Shown here piece after piece: positions 1 through 12,300 of a stretch of DNA of 64,000 nucleotides. Location: NCBI GenBank assembly GCA_047967505.1, contig CM106541.1. The stretch is one strand, 5' to 3'. The position numbers and the translations under genes were made by a program. The notes under the pieces are model-generated. The model saw only the letters and a list, made by a program, of their open reading frames with translations, made no database searches and was not told where the DNA came from. The DNA comes from Dipteris shenzhenensis. Its lineage: Eukaryota; Polypodiophyta; Polypodiopsida; Gleicheniales. How positions within the stretch are numbered: position 1 is the first letter of the stretch; each line of letters opens with the position of its first letter.

Positions 1-540
1 TATCCATGTTTGCAATCGTTTTTAGGGTTTTGGGGCCTTCCGAGATCATTTATAATGTCAAAAATACCAAACTATGAATCTACAAAAAATTTTACTTTTT
101 TTTTCTCAAATAATTTAAAGGTTTTGGCTCACTCGAATAAAAGTTTTCCATTCTTTCTTTATGTGATTTAAAAACTAGGTGAAAAGTCTCGTTTGGACAA
201 TAATGAGTAGAACATGCTATTAGGTGCAACAAGTTAAGATAATAAAAGTTATTTTTTGATTAAAAAACAAAGGTCACAGGAAGGAAAAATCTTTAAGACT
301 TTGAGAATATAGAAAATCAAAATATATTTTGTGATATAGTGGAGGCTCTTTTTAATTTATAGGCATAATATTTGAAAAATTTATGAATTCTGTAAGTTTT
401 TAGTTTTTGACTACGCAAAATATAGCTTTTTTTTTTTAAGTTATAATTTTAATGAACTTTTGAGGGAATCTTAAAACGGGTACCAATGTTACATACTTGA
501 AATAGATGTTACACTGTTCGAGTAGGAAGAGACAGAAATA
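1..540. other. AT-rich non-coding DNA
   Basis: This stretch is AT-rich with homopolymer runs of A and T. No reading frame, repeat or RNA gene could be supported. It ends where the GC content rises at the decayed coding region starting near 540. Confidence 0.6.
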
Positions 541-543
541 AGG

Positions 544-3200
544 CCCAAGAGAGTGACGACAACGCCAAGTGCCACTCCGATCACCTAGGTGCAACCGGAA
601 CCAAGTCAGCTACTCAACCAATATGAGGAAAGCCAGTTGCACAAATTCGTGCAACGACAACTATGCATGTAGCAGTTAGGTCCTCAAGATAAGGGCAAAC
701 AGGTGCAAGGAAGGCCTATTCTCATTGAAGACCTCCAGGGCGATGACACCATTGAATCACAGGAGCCAAAACTACGTCGACAACTCGTTGCACCCTTTGT
801 CTCAGTCTCCACTACCCCTCAGGAGACATCATCCTTCACCACAGGCACCTCTTCCATGCCATGGGCAAGCCTAGCAGAGGCCATACAATTTTGTAGCGTG
901 CCCCAATATAGGGCAATGGGAGGCTATAGCCATATGATGACAGAATAGTTGTCACGCGTCGACGTTATGGAGTTGAACCTCTTTGAAGCCATGGCACAAT
1001 TGCTGCAAGTCACGCGCACGATCTTACAAAGGAGGCAGGAGCAAGCCTCACAACTCTCCTCCAAAGCCTAGCTCTCGGCACAGGAAAGCCAATCAAAAAT
1101 GGTCACAGCTCAAGCAACGGGCCATGCCACACTAAATCGAGCCAATAAATATCAAGCTAAGGTGGAAGAGCTCGAGCTCACTCTGATGAATGTCAAAGAT
1201 GACCTCGCCACCAGCAAATCCCTGGTCCAGAATTTTATGGAATAGGCGAAAAAGGCAGAATTAGCCCTGCACACAACGCTAGAGCAGCAAGCACAGGCAG
1301 AGCAACAGTATGCCCACACCCAGGAGACCTACGACCAACAGATTCACTCCCTACAGGATCTCGTGGCACAAGAGAGGAGCCTCACGGTCTCCCTCCAAGA
1401 AGAAATCGAAAGACAGCACACCACTAGCCACTCGGAGAAGTTAGGGTTGGAAGACCACGAGCAGCAGGAGTTCATGATGTACCGAGAGGTGTCTGCACAA
1501 TTAGCCACATATACACTTGCATCACGCACCATCACCCAAACCCTCCAAATGCACTTCGATGCACTCCGCGCACAAAACCTTACCTTCCACCTAGACCTCA
1601 CTACTCCACTATCGCCCAACACCCTTCAAACTATTCTCCGTCATAATCCCGACCACTACCGCCCCATCTTAGCCATGACTTGTTTTTCTCTCGACCTTCA
1701 GCCCACCTCCCTATCTCTTCTTTGCCCCTTCGCTCTCCAAACCCGATCCGCCGATCCCATTCTTCTCAAGTTTTAAGGCTGTGGTGCCGCATCATCACTG
1801 AGTCCCTTAATTATCCCGCGGACGATGAAGTGATGCAACTTACAAAGCCTGAGGAACTCACGCCATGGATCTGCACTCTCGAAAGTCTGCATGCAGAAAT
1901 AACTTGGATGCTGACCTATGGCCAAGTCTCAGCAGTCCAAGCTCAAGGACACCTTGCGACCTACCAAACCACCACCTACCAACCCCTCGGAATAATAACA
2001 CTCTTTAATCAGGTGCTACAAGCTCTCCAAGACTCACTTGAGTCCTTGGTGAGCAATTTTGAAACAATTCACATAGCATACCTTGAGGAAATAACTGAGG
2101 ATGAAGAACAAAATGCAATCACCCTCTTTCATACCACTGCCCCCCCTACAGATATTCCATTATCGCCTCCACTAGATCGCGCCCAACCCACCCAACAAGC
2201 TGCCCAACCTCCTCTCCCTCGAACAACACTGCCCGAGTACTTGTTGAATGCTTCCAACACCACCACTGCATAGCACGGACCCTCCCCGTCCATCACCTCC
2301 AATGCTCCGGTCAACCTCCCTGACGAGGCCTTTAACATGCTGCTCAAAGCAGCACATTTTGTACAAAGCACCAATGCTGCGACTCCTACAGACCCCCCAG
2401 AGATAGAGCCCATGACACTTGTTGATGACAAAAGCTCCACCATCCCCACCAAGGTCTCCTCCTGAGGATGTTCATTGGCATCCAGACTTGCAGTCCTTCC
2501 AAGAGTTACCGGATAGTGCGCTAATGCACCATTGGAAGCGCTAGCTCGAGGACTCCAACCTCCATCTCTATGAAATTCTGGAGGTGCTCCCTCTCACACA
2601 ATTCATAGCATAGTCATTCGACGACTGGCGCCAAGCGTATCCCAAGCGCACAAGAGGAGGATACAACCTTACCCCCGACGCCCCTGTCCGTGCGACCGAT
2701 GTAGATGCCGTCTACAGCCCAATTGGCGGCTCCCATTTTTGAAGCTGGAGAAATTTTGGCACTACTACCGTAGCACGCCCATCGATCGTCAAGTCCACCC
2801 ACTCTACATGCCCATGGAACGACGCTGGACTTGGGCCGCCTTTCGAGCTCTCCAACAGGACCCCAATGTGTTGTACAATTTCCTAAGTACAACGTCCCAA
2901 AAGAAATGATGCAAGAAGGTTTTTGCTTTCGCCTCCAATCATTCAACGACACCTATGGCTCCAACCATCGTCCATTTCAATCGCCTCATCCTCTTACTCC
3001 TCCATGATCTTCCCGCCCACAGCTGCCCCATCAATGACCGCATCCATAATCTGACCAACCAGATTGTCTTCAACCTCGACGTCAGTCGAACTCAGTTCCA
3101 AGACCTCTGCCTCTACCTCCGCGTCTGCAATCTCCACGAGCATCACCTCCGCACTTATGAGGATATGCATGACATTCATTTTTGGAACTACCGCTCATAA
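544..3200 (+). pseudogene. Decayed coiled-coil coding region, possibly the 3' extra ORF of a gypsy element
   Basis: Several open segments on the + strand join into one degraded protein. From 703 to 1776 a single frame is broken only by in-frame stops near 946, 1069 and 1243. It then continues in a second frame (1680-2460) and in further shifted pieces up to 3200. The 950-1500 part is rich in Gln, Glu, Ala and Leu with heptad-like spacing, which suggests a coiled coil; later parts are Pro/Thr-rich, then contain Trp/Tyr-rich stretches. I do not recognise the family. The region ends about 110 bp before a same-strand gypsy-type LTR at 3313, and the junction has a purine run (near 3300-3313) like a polypurine tract. 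I therefore infer that it may be a post-pol ORF of that element. A decayed host gene is the alternative. Confidence 0.45.
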
Positions 3201-3312
3201 CTCGCTCCCTCACGTTCAGATAGCTGGACTGCTATGCCATCCTACAATCAGTCCTCTCCACCACCCTCCTCCAGTGCAGCCGACGCGAGGACGGATCAGC
3301 AATAGGAAAGGC

Positions 3313-4504
3313 GGTTAACATCCATAGAGTACAATGCCAAATGCAGGGTAATCAATGAGTAAAGGTGACCAAGCCAAGTGATCTACTTCAACAAGACAAG
3401 CTTAAGGGAGTTTGATACCCAAATACACCAAGGTCAATGATTACAAGCAATGTGCACATGGAAGGAGTATAGCTCAAACTTAGGGAGTTTGATCCCCAAA
3501 TACCCTAAGCCCACCCCAAAGTCCAAATATTCCAGGCAACGTGCGCAGGCTGTATGCTCTAGCTGCCCCTGCTCGGAACAAGGAGATGCACACTTCTGGG
3601 CCACGAAGAGTGCATGTGCCTTGCACTGTTCAGCTCCACATCCACAAGAAATAGCGATGCCAACGAAAATAGCCATGAAAGGAGTACAGCTCAAACTCAG
3701 GGAGTTTGTTCCCCAAATATTCCAAAGAAAAGGCTTCCCAACAACCTTCAGGATTACCTTTGAGTGTCTCACGAAAGCCTAGCCTTGTCACTCCAGGTTT
3801 TGAGCCACGTTCATGAGGTTCGAACACCAAACAGGTGAAGGTGTGAGGGCGCTCAGGGAGTTTGAGCCTCAAATCACCCTAGCCTAGGAGTGGCGAGGCT
3901 AACACAAGCGCTATTTGGGAATCGGTTAGGACCACCTCCTAATTCTAGGTTTGTCCCAAGCACTTTAATATGGTTAACACAAGCGCTATTTCCGCTAGTA
4001 GGGAGAGTCAGTAAGAATAGCAATATGCCTTGGCACCCTACGAGCCCAAGAGCCCATGGTGGTAAAGTAAGGGAGAGTGCTAAAAAGGAAAAGGGTTGGC
4101 GCTCCCTTCAAAAGGTGACTTGTATAAAAGGCCAAATGTTTGACTTTGGTCTTCATTGTTGTTTGCACAAGTTTGGATACAAGCTCCCTCTTCTCTTCCA
4201 AGAGAGTGTTTTGGGTGTTCTCTTATTTCCATTGTAGTGCCCTTGTGGTTGTCACTCTATCCCCCTTCACTCCCTTCTCCTTCTTCCCTTCCTCCTCCTC
4301 CCTTCTCCCTCCTTCTCCCTCTCCCCTCCCCTCTTCCTCTTCCCTCTTCCTCACATGAAACCACATTGCAACAATTTGGAGGGCGCTTGAGTGACACTTG
4401 GGGATGGCTCGTGCTATGCATTGCTCCCACAAGGAGGGAGTGGAAGCTCCGTCGGCATATCTTCCACTACCCCACAACACGTGAGGCACCGCTGAGACCA
4501 CACT
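3313..4504 (+). mobile_element. Ty3/gypsy-family LTR (3' or solo LTR), copy 1
   Basis: This block is homologous, in opposite orientation, to 38247-39134, which is followed by a tRNA-Asp-like primer binding site and a gypsy gag. Shared features in order are a start resembling GTTAACATCCATAGAGTAC, lines with AGGGAGTTTGA, the segment around TTGTATAAAAGGCC, a CTTCC/CTCC-rich tract (4258-4355), and an end near CCACACTA. This copy is about 300 bp longer because the AGGGAGTTTG segment is repeated (near 3400, 3480, 3695 and 3855). No primer binding site follows at 4505, so it is either a 3' LTR, with the decayed ORF upstream as internal sequence, or a solo LTR. Confidence 0.7.
4123..4130 (+). promoter_or_regulatory. 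LTR TATA box
   Basis: TATAAAAG lies in a block conserved with the second LTR copy (38616-38623 on the opposite strand). The conservation of the surrounding 60 bp makes it the likely core promoter of the LTR. Transcription would start about 30 bp downstream. Confidence 0.55.
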
Positions 4505-4507
4505 ACA

Positions 4508-5064
4508 ATCCTCACAATGGGAGGTATGGGGGCGGCCTCTAATGGATATTTATAAGAGAATGTCCCTTTGCAAGCTCATGTATAGGTGCCATGCCATGTC
4601 TATGCACTTGATGCACACATGGGAATTATTTAACTGGAAAATGATTAGATCAGTTTGTGGGTCATTGTCAATATGCATCAACAGGTACTATTGCTTGGAA
4701 AATAGCATGCTAGGAAGCCATGAGAGGGAGACAAACAATAGGCACACTCAATCCAATGTATTCCAATGTGTGTTATTCATCCAATAGTATATGGGGTCAA
4801 AGACCAACATTTTTAGGCTATCTAATAGCACCCTACAGAAGAGGGTGTGCATCCTCGCAATGGGAGGTATGGGGGCGGCCTCTAACATATATTTATAAGA
4901 GAAATCGTGTCCCTTTGCAAGCTCATGTATAGGTGCCATGTCATGTCTATGCACTTGATGCACACATGGGAATTATTTAACTAGAAAATGATTAGATCAA
5001 TTTGTGGGTCATTGTCAATATGCATCAACAGGTACTATTGCTTGGAAAATAGCATGCTAGGAAG
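4508..5064 (+). repeat. Direct repeat pair of about 210 bp
   Basis: Two near-identical blocks, 4508-4717 and 4851-5064, are offset by 343 bp. Both begin ATCCTCRCAATGGGAGG and end GCATGCTAGGAAG. A 133-bp spacer separates them. Differences are a few substitutions and a small indel near 4900 (AATCGT). The first copy starts right after the LTR end. Confidence 0.9.
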
Positions 5065-6600
5065 GACTATTGCATTCAATGAGAGCTTTTTAGGGTGCCT
5101 CGTCAACAAATCAGTGGCAGTGATAAACATGTAGACAGGGGGTATAGTTTATTGAGAGATATGGTGCCATGTGCACATGTGCTAGGGCGACATTGATGGA
5201 TGCACTTATGATTGATTGACCCTGAAGGAGGTCTAACACCTCCAGACCATCTTCGAAAGGAGGAGGAGCAGAGGAAGTGGTTGCAAATTACTAGTTATGG
5301 AGATAGCTGCATTCAATGCCACCCCCCGGTTCAGAAGCTGGTCTAAGAGTTCTTCCCCTCACTGTTGCTAGGTTTGAAAGCCTTAGTAGTCCACCTAGCC
5401 AGTAATGCAAAAGCAATGTTGCCCCATGACGGCTTGCCTTCTTCCACATTGTATGTAATGAGGCTTGAATGCAAGTTTTGCAGGCAGTATTACCCAATTG
5501 CATTGCAAGGCTAGGCTAGAATCTTGAGATTTCAGGATGTTGGGGTGGAGCTGCAATGCCATCCCCTTAATGTTCACCCAACCCTAGCCCTACATGGGGT
5601 TGTGAGACTTGCTTGCTTGTCGGGCTGGGTGAGCTCCACTAGCATGCGTGGGGAGTCGCTCTAAGCAGTGTATGGGGATGTCCTCTTTTCATGTTGGCTA
5701 GCTTTTTAGAGCACTTCATCACGATGTGGTTGGCGCTGATTGAGCGGTTGGGGATAATGCATCCCGTTGGAGAGGCATGAGAAATATGCTTGAAGGCTCT
5801 TTGATCCAGTCCTATAGTGGAATAATAGGCTGGAATCCCAAAAATCAAGGAAGCTAGCACATCAGTCCAAACACCAGAGAAGCCATGGATGTGAGCACTG
5901 AGCAGCAATTCCTCCCTACTAGTGGCACTGGACCGGCCCCACTGACCACAGGGAGGTCCTACCAAATCGCATAGTACGTTAAAGTCGATTTGGGGCGTTG
6001 GATCAAGCTTCCCTAAATCATGGAAAATGGTGGGCGCTATGATCTCCCTCACATCACATAATATGGAAGCACTTTCCTAAATGCTTTTGTGTCAAAGACT
6101 TCCTAACATGCCCATATCACATCAACTTTTTAACCGCGGCAGTTGACGTGTCAACTCCTGGCCCGGAAAAGCCATGGGGTGGGCCTCTCCCTCATATGAG
6201 AGTGACTCGCAACTTCGCCACTCTCCACTTTTCAAATGAGGAAACCTACCCGGTCAGAGCAACAACACTTGCCACACCATGTACCATATCAATTCCTACT
6301 ACCACTTTGAGGCTTTGGTGGTGTATAAAATGTTTTTACTCCCAACAGTTGTAGCTATCTCGCAGCCCAATATATATCCATGGTCAGGGACAAAATTTGT
6401 CGCGTCAAGAGCATCAATACTGTCTACGAATGGGGATGTAAGGCCCTATCGCCTGCTGAATTTCGTTTGAACCGTACACTTCCTGCAGGAAACTACCACA
6501 GGTATTGAGGACGAGGTTTGATATTGTAGAATGAAAAGTGTATCAGTATACGGGTCATTGCATAACGATGTGTTTCTGCTTTGCAAATTCGAACTTATTC
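5065..6600. other. No recognised gene; one unassigned - strand frame
   Basis: The longest open frame is 137 codons on the - strand (5639-6052), and weaker - strand frames continue down to about 5290. The predicted protein matches no family I know and shows no clear motif. It may be retroelement relic or chance. The 6300-6600 part may contain 5' untranslated or exon sequence of the PPR gene, but no start or splice pair could be fixed. Confidence 0.3.
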
Positions 6601-6642
6601 TGTTACTCGTTACGTGATTAATTTCAATGGCCTTTACAAAGG

Positions 6643-8805
6643 GTGAACGAGTATGTGGGGATCGGAGATTTGGGGACACTATGTAAGGAGGAACGGCTGG
6701 AAGAGGCTCTCAAGATTTTGGACTTCATGGATCAGCGAAGGATTAGTATATCCCGGGAGGAAATGTATTGTGTTCTGCAGGAATGCTGTAGAAAGAAACA
6801 CCTGACAGCTGGCAGGCGGTTATATTTGCTGATGGTCAGAAATGGGCTGGATTCCATAGCTGTTTTGGGAGACCATCTCATTCGCCTATTCACAATTTGT
6901 GGAAGTTTGCTCGAAGCTAATCGTGTCTTTTGCAATGTCTTCAAGCCCAGCGTATACACATGGAGTGCAATCATTTCAGCTCACGCCACGCTTGGACAAC
7001 CTGAGTTCGCTGTTGATTTATACCATAGAATGCAGCAGGAAGGCACAAAGCCAGACAGGGTCACATTTTTGAGCGTGTTAAAGGCATGTAGCAGCATTGG
7101 AGCCCTCGGACATGGCAGAATGATACATGACCAGATCACCAGAAGTGCCTTTCAATCAGACACTGTTGTTGGAAACACTCTTGTTGATATGTATGCCAAA
7201 TGTGGGGACCTAAAAGAGGCAAAGAAAGTGTTTGAGACATTATCAGAGCGTACCCTGGTGTCATGGAGTGCCATTATTGCAGGATATTCTCAACATGGTT
7301 ATGCCCTTCTTGCTCTTGAACATTTCAAAAGCATGCAAGACGGGGGTTTTAAGCCAGTTAAGGGCATGTTCTTGTGTATTTTGAAAGCATGTGGCAGCAT
7401 AAGAGCCACAGGAGAGGGCATGCTGATACATGAGGAGATCATTAAACGAGGATTTGAATCAGATCTTCTAATTGGGAGCACCCTTGTTGACATGTATTCC
7501 AAATGTGGTAGCTTAGGGGAGGCTCAGAATGCATTTGAAAATTTACCAGATCGAAGTGTAGTGTCATGGGGTGCAATGATTGGTGGATATGCCCAATATG
7601 GGCATGGTCTTCGTGCTCTTGAACTTTTAGAGCAAATGCAGAAGGGGGGCATTCTGCCAGACAAAGTCATGTTTTTGAGCATTTTGAAAGCGTGTGTCAG
7701 CATAGGAGCTGCCGGGCAAGGCAGGCTAATGCATGTTTTGATAACATTAAGTGGTTTTGATGTAGATACAGTGGTAGGGAACACCCTTATTGACATGTAT
7801 GCCAAATGTGGAAGCTTAGATATGGCACAAAAAGTGTTTGACATGTTGCCAATTCGAAATGTGGCATCATGGGGTGCAATGACTGCAGGTTATGCTTGGC
7901 ATGGGAACTGCAGTCTGGCAGGGCAATGTCTGGAGGATATGCAGCAGCAGGGTTTCAAGCCAGATGATGCAATTTTCACTTGTATTCTTGCTGCTTGCAG
8001 TCATGCTGGTATACTGGAACAAGGGTGGAGTTATTTCAAATCCATCAAAGAAGTACATGGCATTACACCAAATGTTGAGCACTACAATTGCATGATTGAT
8101 CTTCTTGGTCGCACTGGGCGCTTACATGAGGCTACAGATCTACTCCACACTCTGCCAGTTGGACTGGACATTGTTGGGTTGAGGTCTCTACTTACTGGAT
8201 GCAGAACATACCAAAACATTGACATGGGAAGACAATGTTTTGATCAAATTGTTGATCTTACTCCGGATGATGCTTCTGGGCATGTGCTCATGTCAAACAT
8301 TTATGTCGATGCTCGCATGTGGGAGGATGCTGACAAAGTACAAGAACTGAGAAAATTTGCAGGTGCAGTGAAAAGGCCTGGGAAGGCCTGGATTGAGATC
8401 AATAACAATGTGCATGAGTTTATTATTGGAGGCAAATGCCATCCGCGAAGTAGCAAGATCTCTGAAAAACTTGCAAGATTGGGGAATTGGATGAAGAAGG
8501 GAGGATATGTGCCCCAATTGAGTGTGGTGTTGGAGCCAATTTCAGGGAAGGAGAAGGAAGCTGCTTTGTTTAGTCATGATGAGAAATTGGCCATAGGATT
8601 GGGGTTTGACAGTACATCTGAGGGTACAACGATCCGCATTACTAGAAATGTTGGAGTTTGTACTGATTGCCATAAAGCCACTGAGAACATATCTAAGAGT
8701 GAGAAACGAGAGATACAAATAAGAGATGCATATTGCTTTCATTACTTTGTCAATGGATTCTGTTTTTGTGGGGATTTACTATTGATAGGTGTATATATAT
8801 GTTAG
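6643..8805 (+). CDS. PLS-class pentatricopeptide-repeat protein with E and DYW-type domains
   Basis: The 720-codon frame encodes a PPR protein, probably targeted to chloroplast or mitochondria, where DYW-class proteins carry out C-to-U (and in some lineages U-to-C) RNA editing. The repeats run P-L-S from about residue 104 to 506 in four rounds, with MYAKCG or MYSKCG in three S repeats. An E/E+ region follows at about 508-601, then a DYW-type deaminase domain from about 620. The catalytic H-x-E (H645, E647), the CxxC zinc ligands (C673, C676) and the terminal H700/CxC (C707, C709) are all present. The last tripeptide is missing: the protein ends GDLLLIGVYIC instead of GDYW. The start is uncertain. 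Codon 6643 is GTG, a stop lies at 6619-6621, and the first in-frame ATG is 6727, although clear PPR-like sequence lies before it. A 5' exon with an acceptor near 6641 is plausible. No introns interrupt the rest. Confidence 0.92.
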   Translation: MNEYVGIGDLGTLCKEERLEEALKILDFMDQRRISISREEMYCVLQECCRKKHLTAGRRLYLLMVRNGLDSIAVLGDHLIRLFTICGSLLEANRVFCNVFKPSVYTWSAIISAHATLGQPEFAVDLYHRMQQEGTKPDRVTFLSVLKACSSIGALGHGRMIHDQITRSAFQSDTVVGNTLVDMYAKCGDLKEAKKVFETLSERTLVSWSAIIAGYSQHGYALLALEHFKSMQDGGFKPVKGMFLCILKACGSIRATGEGMLIHEEIIKRGFESDLLIGSTLVDMYSKCGSLGEAQNAFENLPDRSVVSWGAMIGGYAQYGHGLRALELLEQMQKGGILPDKVMFLSILKACVSIGAAGQGRLMHVLITLSGFDVDTVVGNTLIDMYAKCGSLDMAQKVFDMLPIRNVASWGAMTAGYAWHGNCSLAGQCLEDMQQQGFKPDDAIFTCILAACSHAGILEQGWSYFKSIKEVHGITPNVEHYNCMIDLLGRTGRLHEATDLLHTLPVGLDIVGLRSLLTGCRTYQNIDMGRQCFDQIVDLTPDDASGHVLMSNIYVDARMWEDADKVQELRKFAGAVKRPGKAWIEINNNVHEFIIGGKCHPRSSKISEKLARLGNWMKKGGYVPQLSVVLEPISGKEKEAALFSHDEKLAIGLGFDSTSEGTTIRITRNVGVCTDCHKATENISKSEKREIQIRDAYCFHYFVNGFCFCGDLLLIGVYIC
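8773..8787 (+). other. Probable +1 frameshift in the terminal DYW motif
   Basis: The codons after the CxCG motif read GGG GAT TTA CTA TTG ATA. The run of three T at 8775-8777 looks one base too long. With two T the frame would read Gly-Asp-Tyr-Tyr followed by TGA, a natural end for this family. This is either a real mutation or a sequencing error. Confidence 0.6.
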
Positions 8806-8952
8806 TGTCGAAATTATATACTAATCCGCAATCCTGCCTGTTAACTTTTAGCTTGAGAACTAACTCCACATGGACAGTATTTGGGAAGGTGGTGATACTG
8901 AAACCTCTTGGCCTTCTTCAAGTCTCTTGGCTGTCTGAAACAGCCCCAACCA

Positions 8953-9394
8953 CGTCAAGTCACTACTGACCACGGTGGGGTAACAACTTCAAGCCAGAGT
9001 CCTCGATAATGCGAGACAATCCCACAAAACAACCCATAGCGGTTCGAGCTAGCAGCTCACCTCCCAGCCTTAGGCTCAATACGTTGTGCCACATGCAAGC
9101 CTCTGATGCCAAGACCACTGCCAGAGCGAGCTAGCCCCAAGGTCAAGACCTGTATGCCATACCATGTGTGTTCCGTCAAGTCACTACTGACCTTGGTGGT
9201 ATAACGATTCCAAGCCAGAGTCCTCTATAACACGGGACAATCCCACCAAACAACCCATAGGGGTTTGAGCTAGCAGCTCACCTCCCAGCCTTAGGCTCAG
9301 TGCATCGAGCCAACCCCATGCCTCTGAGTCTAGACCACCGTGAGAGTGAGCCAGCCTCAACGTCAAGACATGTGTCACATGCCACATGCCCCTT
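8953..9394 (+). repeat. Tandem duplication, unit 221 bp
   Basis: Copies 8953-9173 and 9174-9394 both begin CGTCAAGTCACTACTGACC. They share the CAGCTCACCTCCCAGCCTTA block at the same spacing. They abut without a gap and differ by scattered substitutions. No coding function is visible. Confidence 0.9.
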
Positions 9395-12300
9395 TAGCTG
9401 ATGTTCTGTGGCCAACAGGTCTATTTCCAAAGGAGGCTCCAACTAGTTGGACCCTCAACACTGAGCCCCTAGACCATACTTATAGGCCTAGAACTGGCTA
9501 TCTTTAGCAGCAGTAAGCACTAACTTCGGCTGCATGCCCAAAGTAGCTTAGCTTTACTTGGGAGTCTTGCTTTTCCTTAGTTAGCTCTGCTAATTGCGGA
9601 ATAGCCACACTATTCTCAGCTAGCTCAATCCAAAATATCGTCCAGTTGGCAGTCTCATCCATGGGTTAATCCAAACCCTAAGTTAGACTACGCCCTAACC
9701 CTAGATCCAATCCAAGATGTCTGGCCTTGACCCTAGACAGTCCAATCTTGGTTAGGCTCTATTTAGTCCAGTTATGGACATAACATTCTCCCCTGTAAAT
9801 TGGATGTATGCTGGCATAATTCAGGTAGGAAAACTAATCAACAATTCTCAGACTATACATCTCATCCAAAATCAGATTCAAATTGTAGTATCTATAATGT
9901 AGTGTCTGTAATGAATGATCTATGTAATTACCATACACTTGAGGAAAGGACAGATGATATTGGTTCGAGGTGCTCGGTATTTACAATCCCCAAGCTGGTT
10001 CCAAAGCCCACTGTGCTGCTGCTGTGATAATCTCTAAATTTAGTGTTGCTGTAGGAAGCACTTGAGAGCATCAGTTTGTCTTCTTCATTGAACAGGTGGC
10101 AGGGCAGCAAATTGATTCCTGATGTGCTGCTGTCCTGCGCATCTGTTCAGGGAATCTTTCAATGCTGGGTGATTTTAAGCAACAGCTGGAATCTCAACAT
10201 TGGTGGTTGCAAAACGATATGCTATTGTTCGACATCAATCAGGGCAGCAAATTGACTTCGAAGAGCTGCTGGCAAGCAGCAAATTGCTTAGACAGGTGTA
10301 GCAGACAGACGGCGGATCTGTTGCTATAGGTAGAAGAGCCAGGAAGAGCTAGAATCAGGTGACTTTTTTTGTCCTAATACCGCTGGCAATAATATAGGCT
10401 ACTGATCCAGTTGCCTATAATCCTTGATTAGACATAATCGTCTAGATACAAAGGGCTGCTTTCTAAAAAGCAGACCATAGCTTTCTTTTGGCTGAAGCAA
10501 AAGCTAAATTAGCTTTAGAGCCTTTACAAGAGAGCTTACGAAGAGCATGGGGCGGATGTCCTTGAAAGGGACAGGCGCACAGATGGGAAGAAGCCAAGGT
10601 AGATACGGCGAGGAAAACAAGAAGTGGAAAGATTGAAAGGGATAGGTCATAGATGCCTGGAGAATTAATTATCAAAGCACGACGAGGAATGTTCTGCACA
10701 GTACATAGGCTTCTGCACAGTACATAGCCTATAGGTGAAAGGGTAGGACATGGGTATGCACTATGTACTTTATTTGGGACTTAACATGTAAGAGAAGTAA
10801 AATTTCAAATGCAAAAGTGAGGGATGTCAATTTTTGGAAAAGAATAATGGCCGTGATTTGTCGCCTCCGACTGTACCGATCACCAACTTGTGCGGTCTTC
10901 AAATGGATGAGATGCTGCGGATTCAAAAATGGAACAACCTTTGACATGCCTATGGGCCTCATTGCAAGGTAGTGACTTGAAAATAAACCATTGCATTGTC
11001 CAACACTGCAGAGTTGGTGTCATGGCTGCAATGGCTACCTTATCGGAGAAGAAATTGAGGATAATGATAAATAAGGTTGGATTTATTCAAAGAGTATTGC
11101 ACATGTATGAATTGAGTTTTTTTCTAGTACATCCTTTCAAGGGTGAGTTAAGTTACAAATATTACCAAATATCAAACTTTTAAGGCCGCCATGTAGTAGT
11201 TTCATAAGTGTCGAGTGCCTTTTTTTTGCCTTTTCAACCAACTTAGAAAAAGTTATTGAGTGTGCCCTCAAATGTATGCGCACAATTTTTAGCACATTAT
11301 TGAACACTCCCTAAATCGTAGAAAAGGTTCTCAATTGGTTGCCTCCTTTGGTTCGTGCAAAGCTCACGTAGTGTACTTTTAAATGAACATTGGCTTTCAT
11401 ATATGTGTAGAACAATTATTTTAAGTTTTGAAATATTTTGGATATCCTATACAATGTAAGATACATGCTTCATAGGCATTATAGCATTTGCAATAGTTTA
11501 ATGATCTCATTTAAGATACGAATTGTGTAATGTTTTGTTGTCATATTCAAGTTAAGGATGTGTAGATTAGTTTAGACACCAAGTTTGTCAAATTTCTTTG
11601 AGGAATGCATCATAAGTTAGAAACCAAGCAAGTTATCCATATGCAAATATATTTCTCGAACTTGACAAAAAACCAATCATGCATTGGTCCATAAAGGTGG
11701 GTGAAAGAAGGGAAGGGAAAGACAATGTTAAAGAAGGCTACATTCAATCATGCACTGGCGTATAAAGATGAATGGTTTAAAGAAGTGAAAGAAGGAAAAG
11801 GAAATAAAGATAAAGATTGGAGTAAAATTAATTATTTTGATTGATGTTTTATTTCAATTGTGTTACAATTATAATAGCTAAGAGTATTAGAAAAGATTTG
11901 CTTTGAGTAGACATCTAGATGAAAACAATATCTTTGGTTGAATTGAAGATACTTATGTTGTACAGTGAACTAGGAGGCAAATATATTCTATTAATATATT
12001 GACAGAGGAGGTGGTGCTTGTACAATTATAATAAAAGAGGAGCAAATATGCTACAAAGAAAAGGGTATAATGTGTCATTGAGATTTCTATGGTGAAATTT
12101 TAGGGATCTCTCCAAATTTTGGTGAGCTTTTTTATAAGCATCCATGGATAGGTAGTAACTGCTGCTTAACTCATTCTGATGGCCAATGTAAGCCTCATGA
12201 AGACACATGTATAGTAGCCTCACGAAGAGGCATGTGATGGTTGCAGTGATGAATTCTAGATGCATTAAGCGCCCTCGGATGGTAATTGCTATCTGATTGA

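Noticed and set aside
2129-2452. 107-codon - strand frame
   Set aside because: Shadow of the + strand pseudogene, which has continuous coding character.
9001-9420. tRNA-like GGTTCGAGC near 9043
   Set aside because: No acceptor stem or anticodon arm fits, and it is part of the 221-bp tandem repeat.
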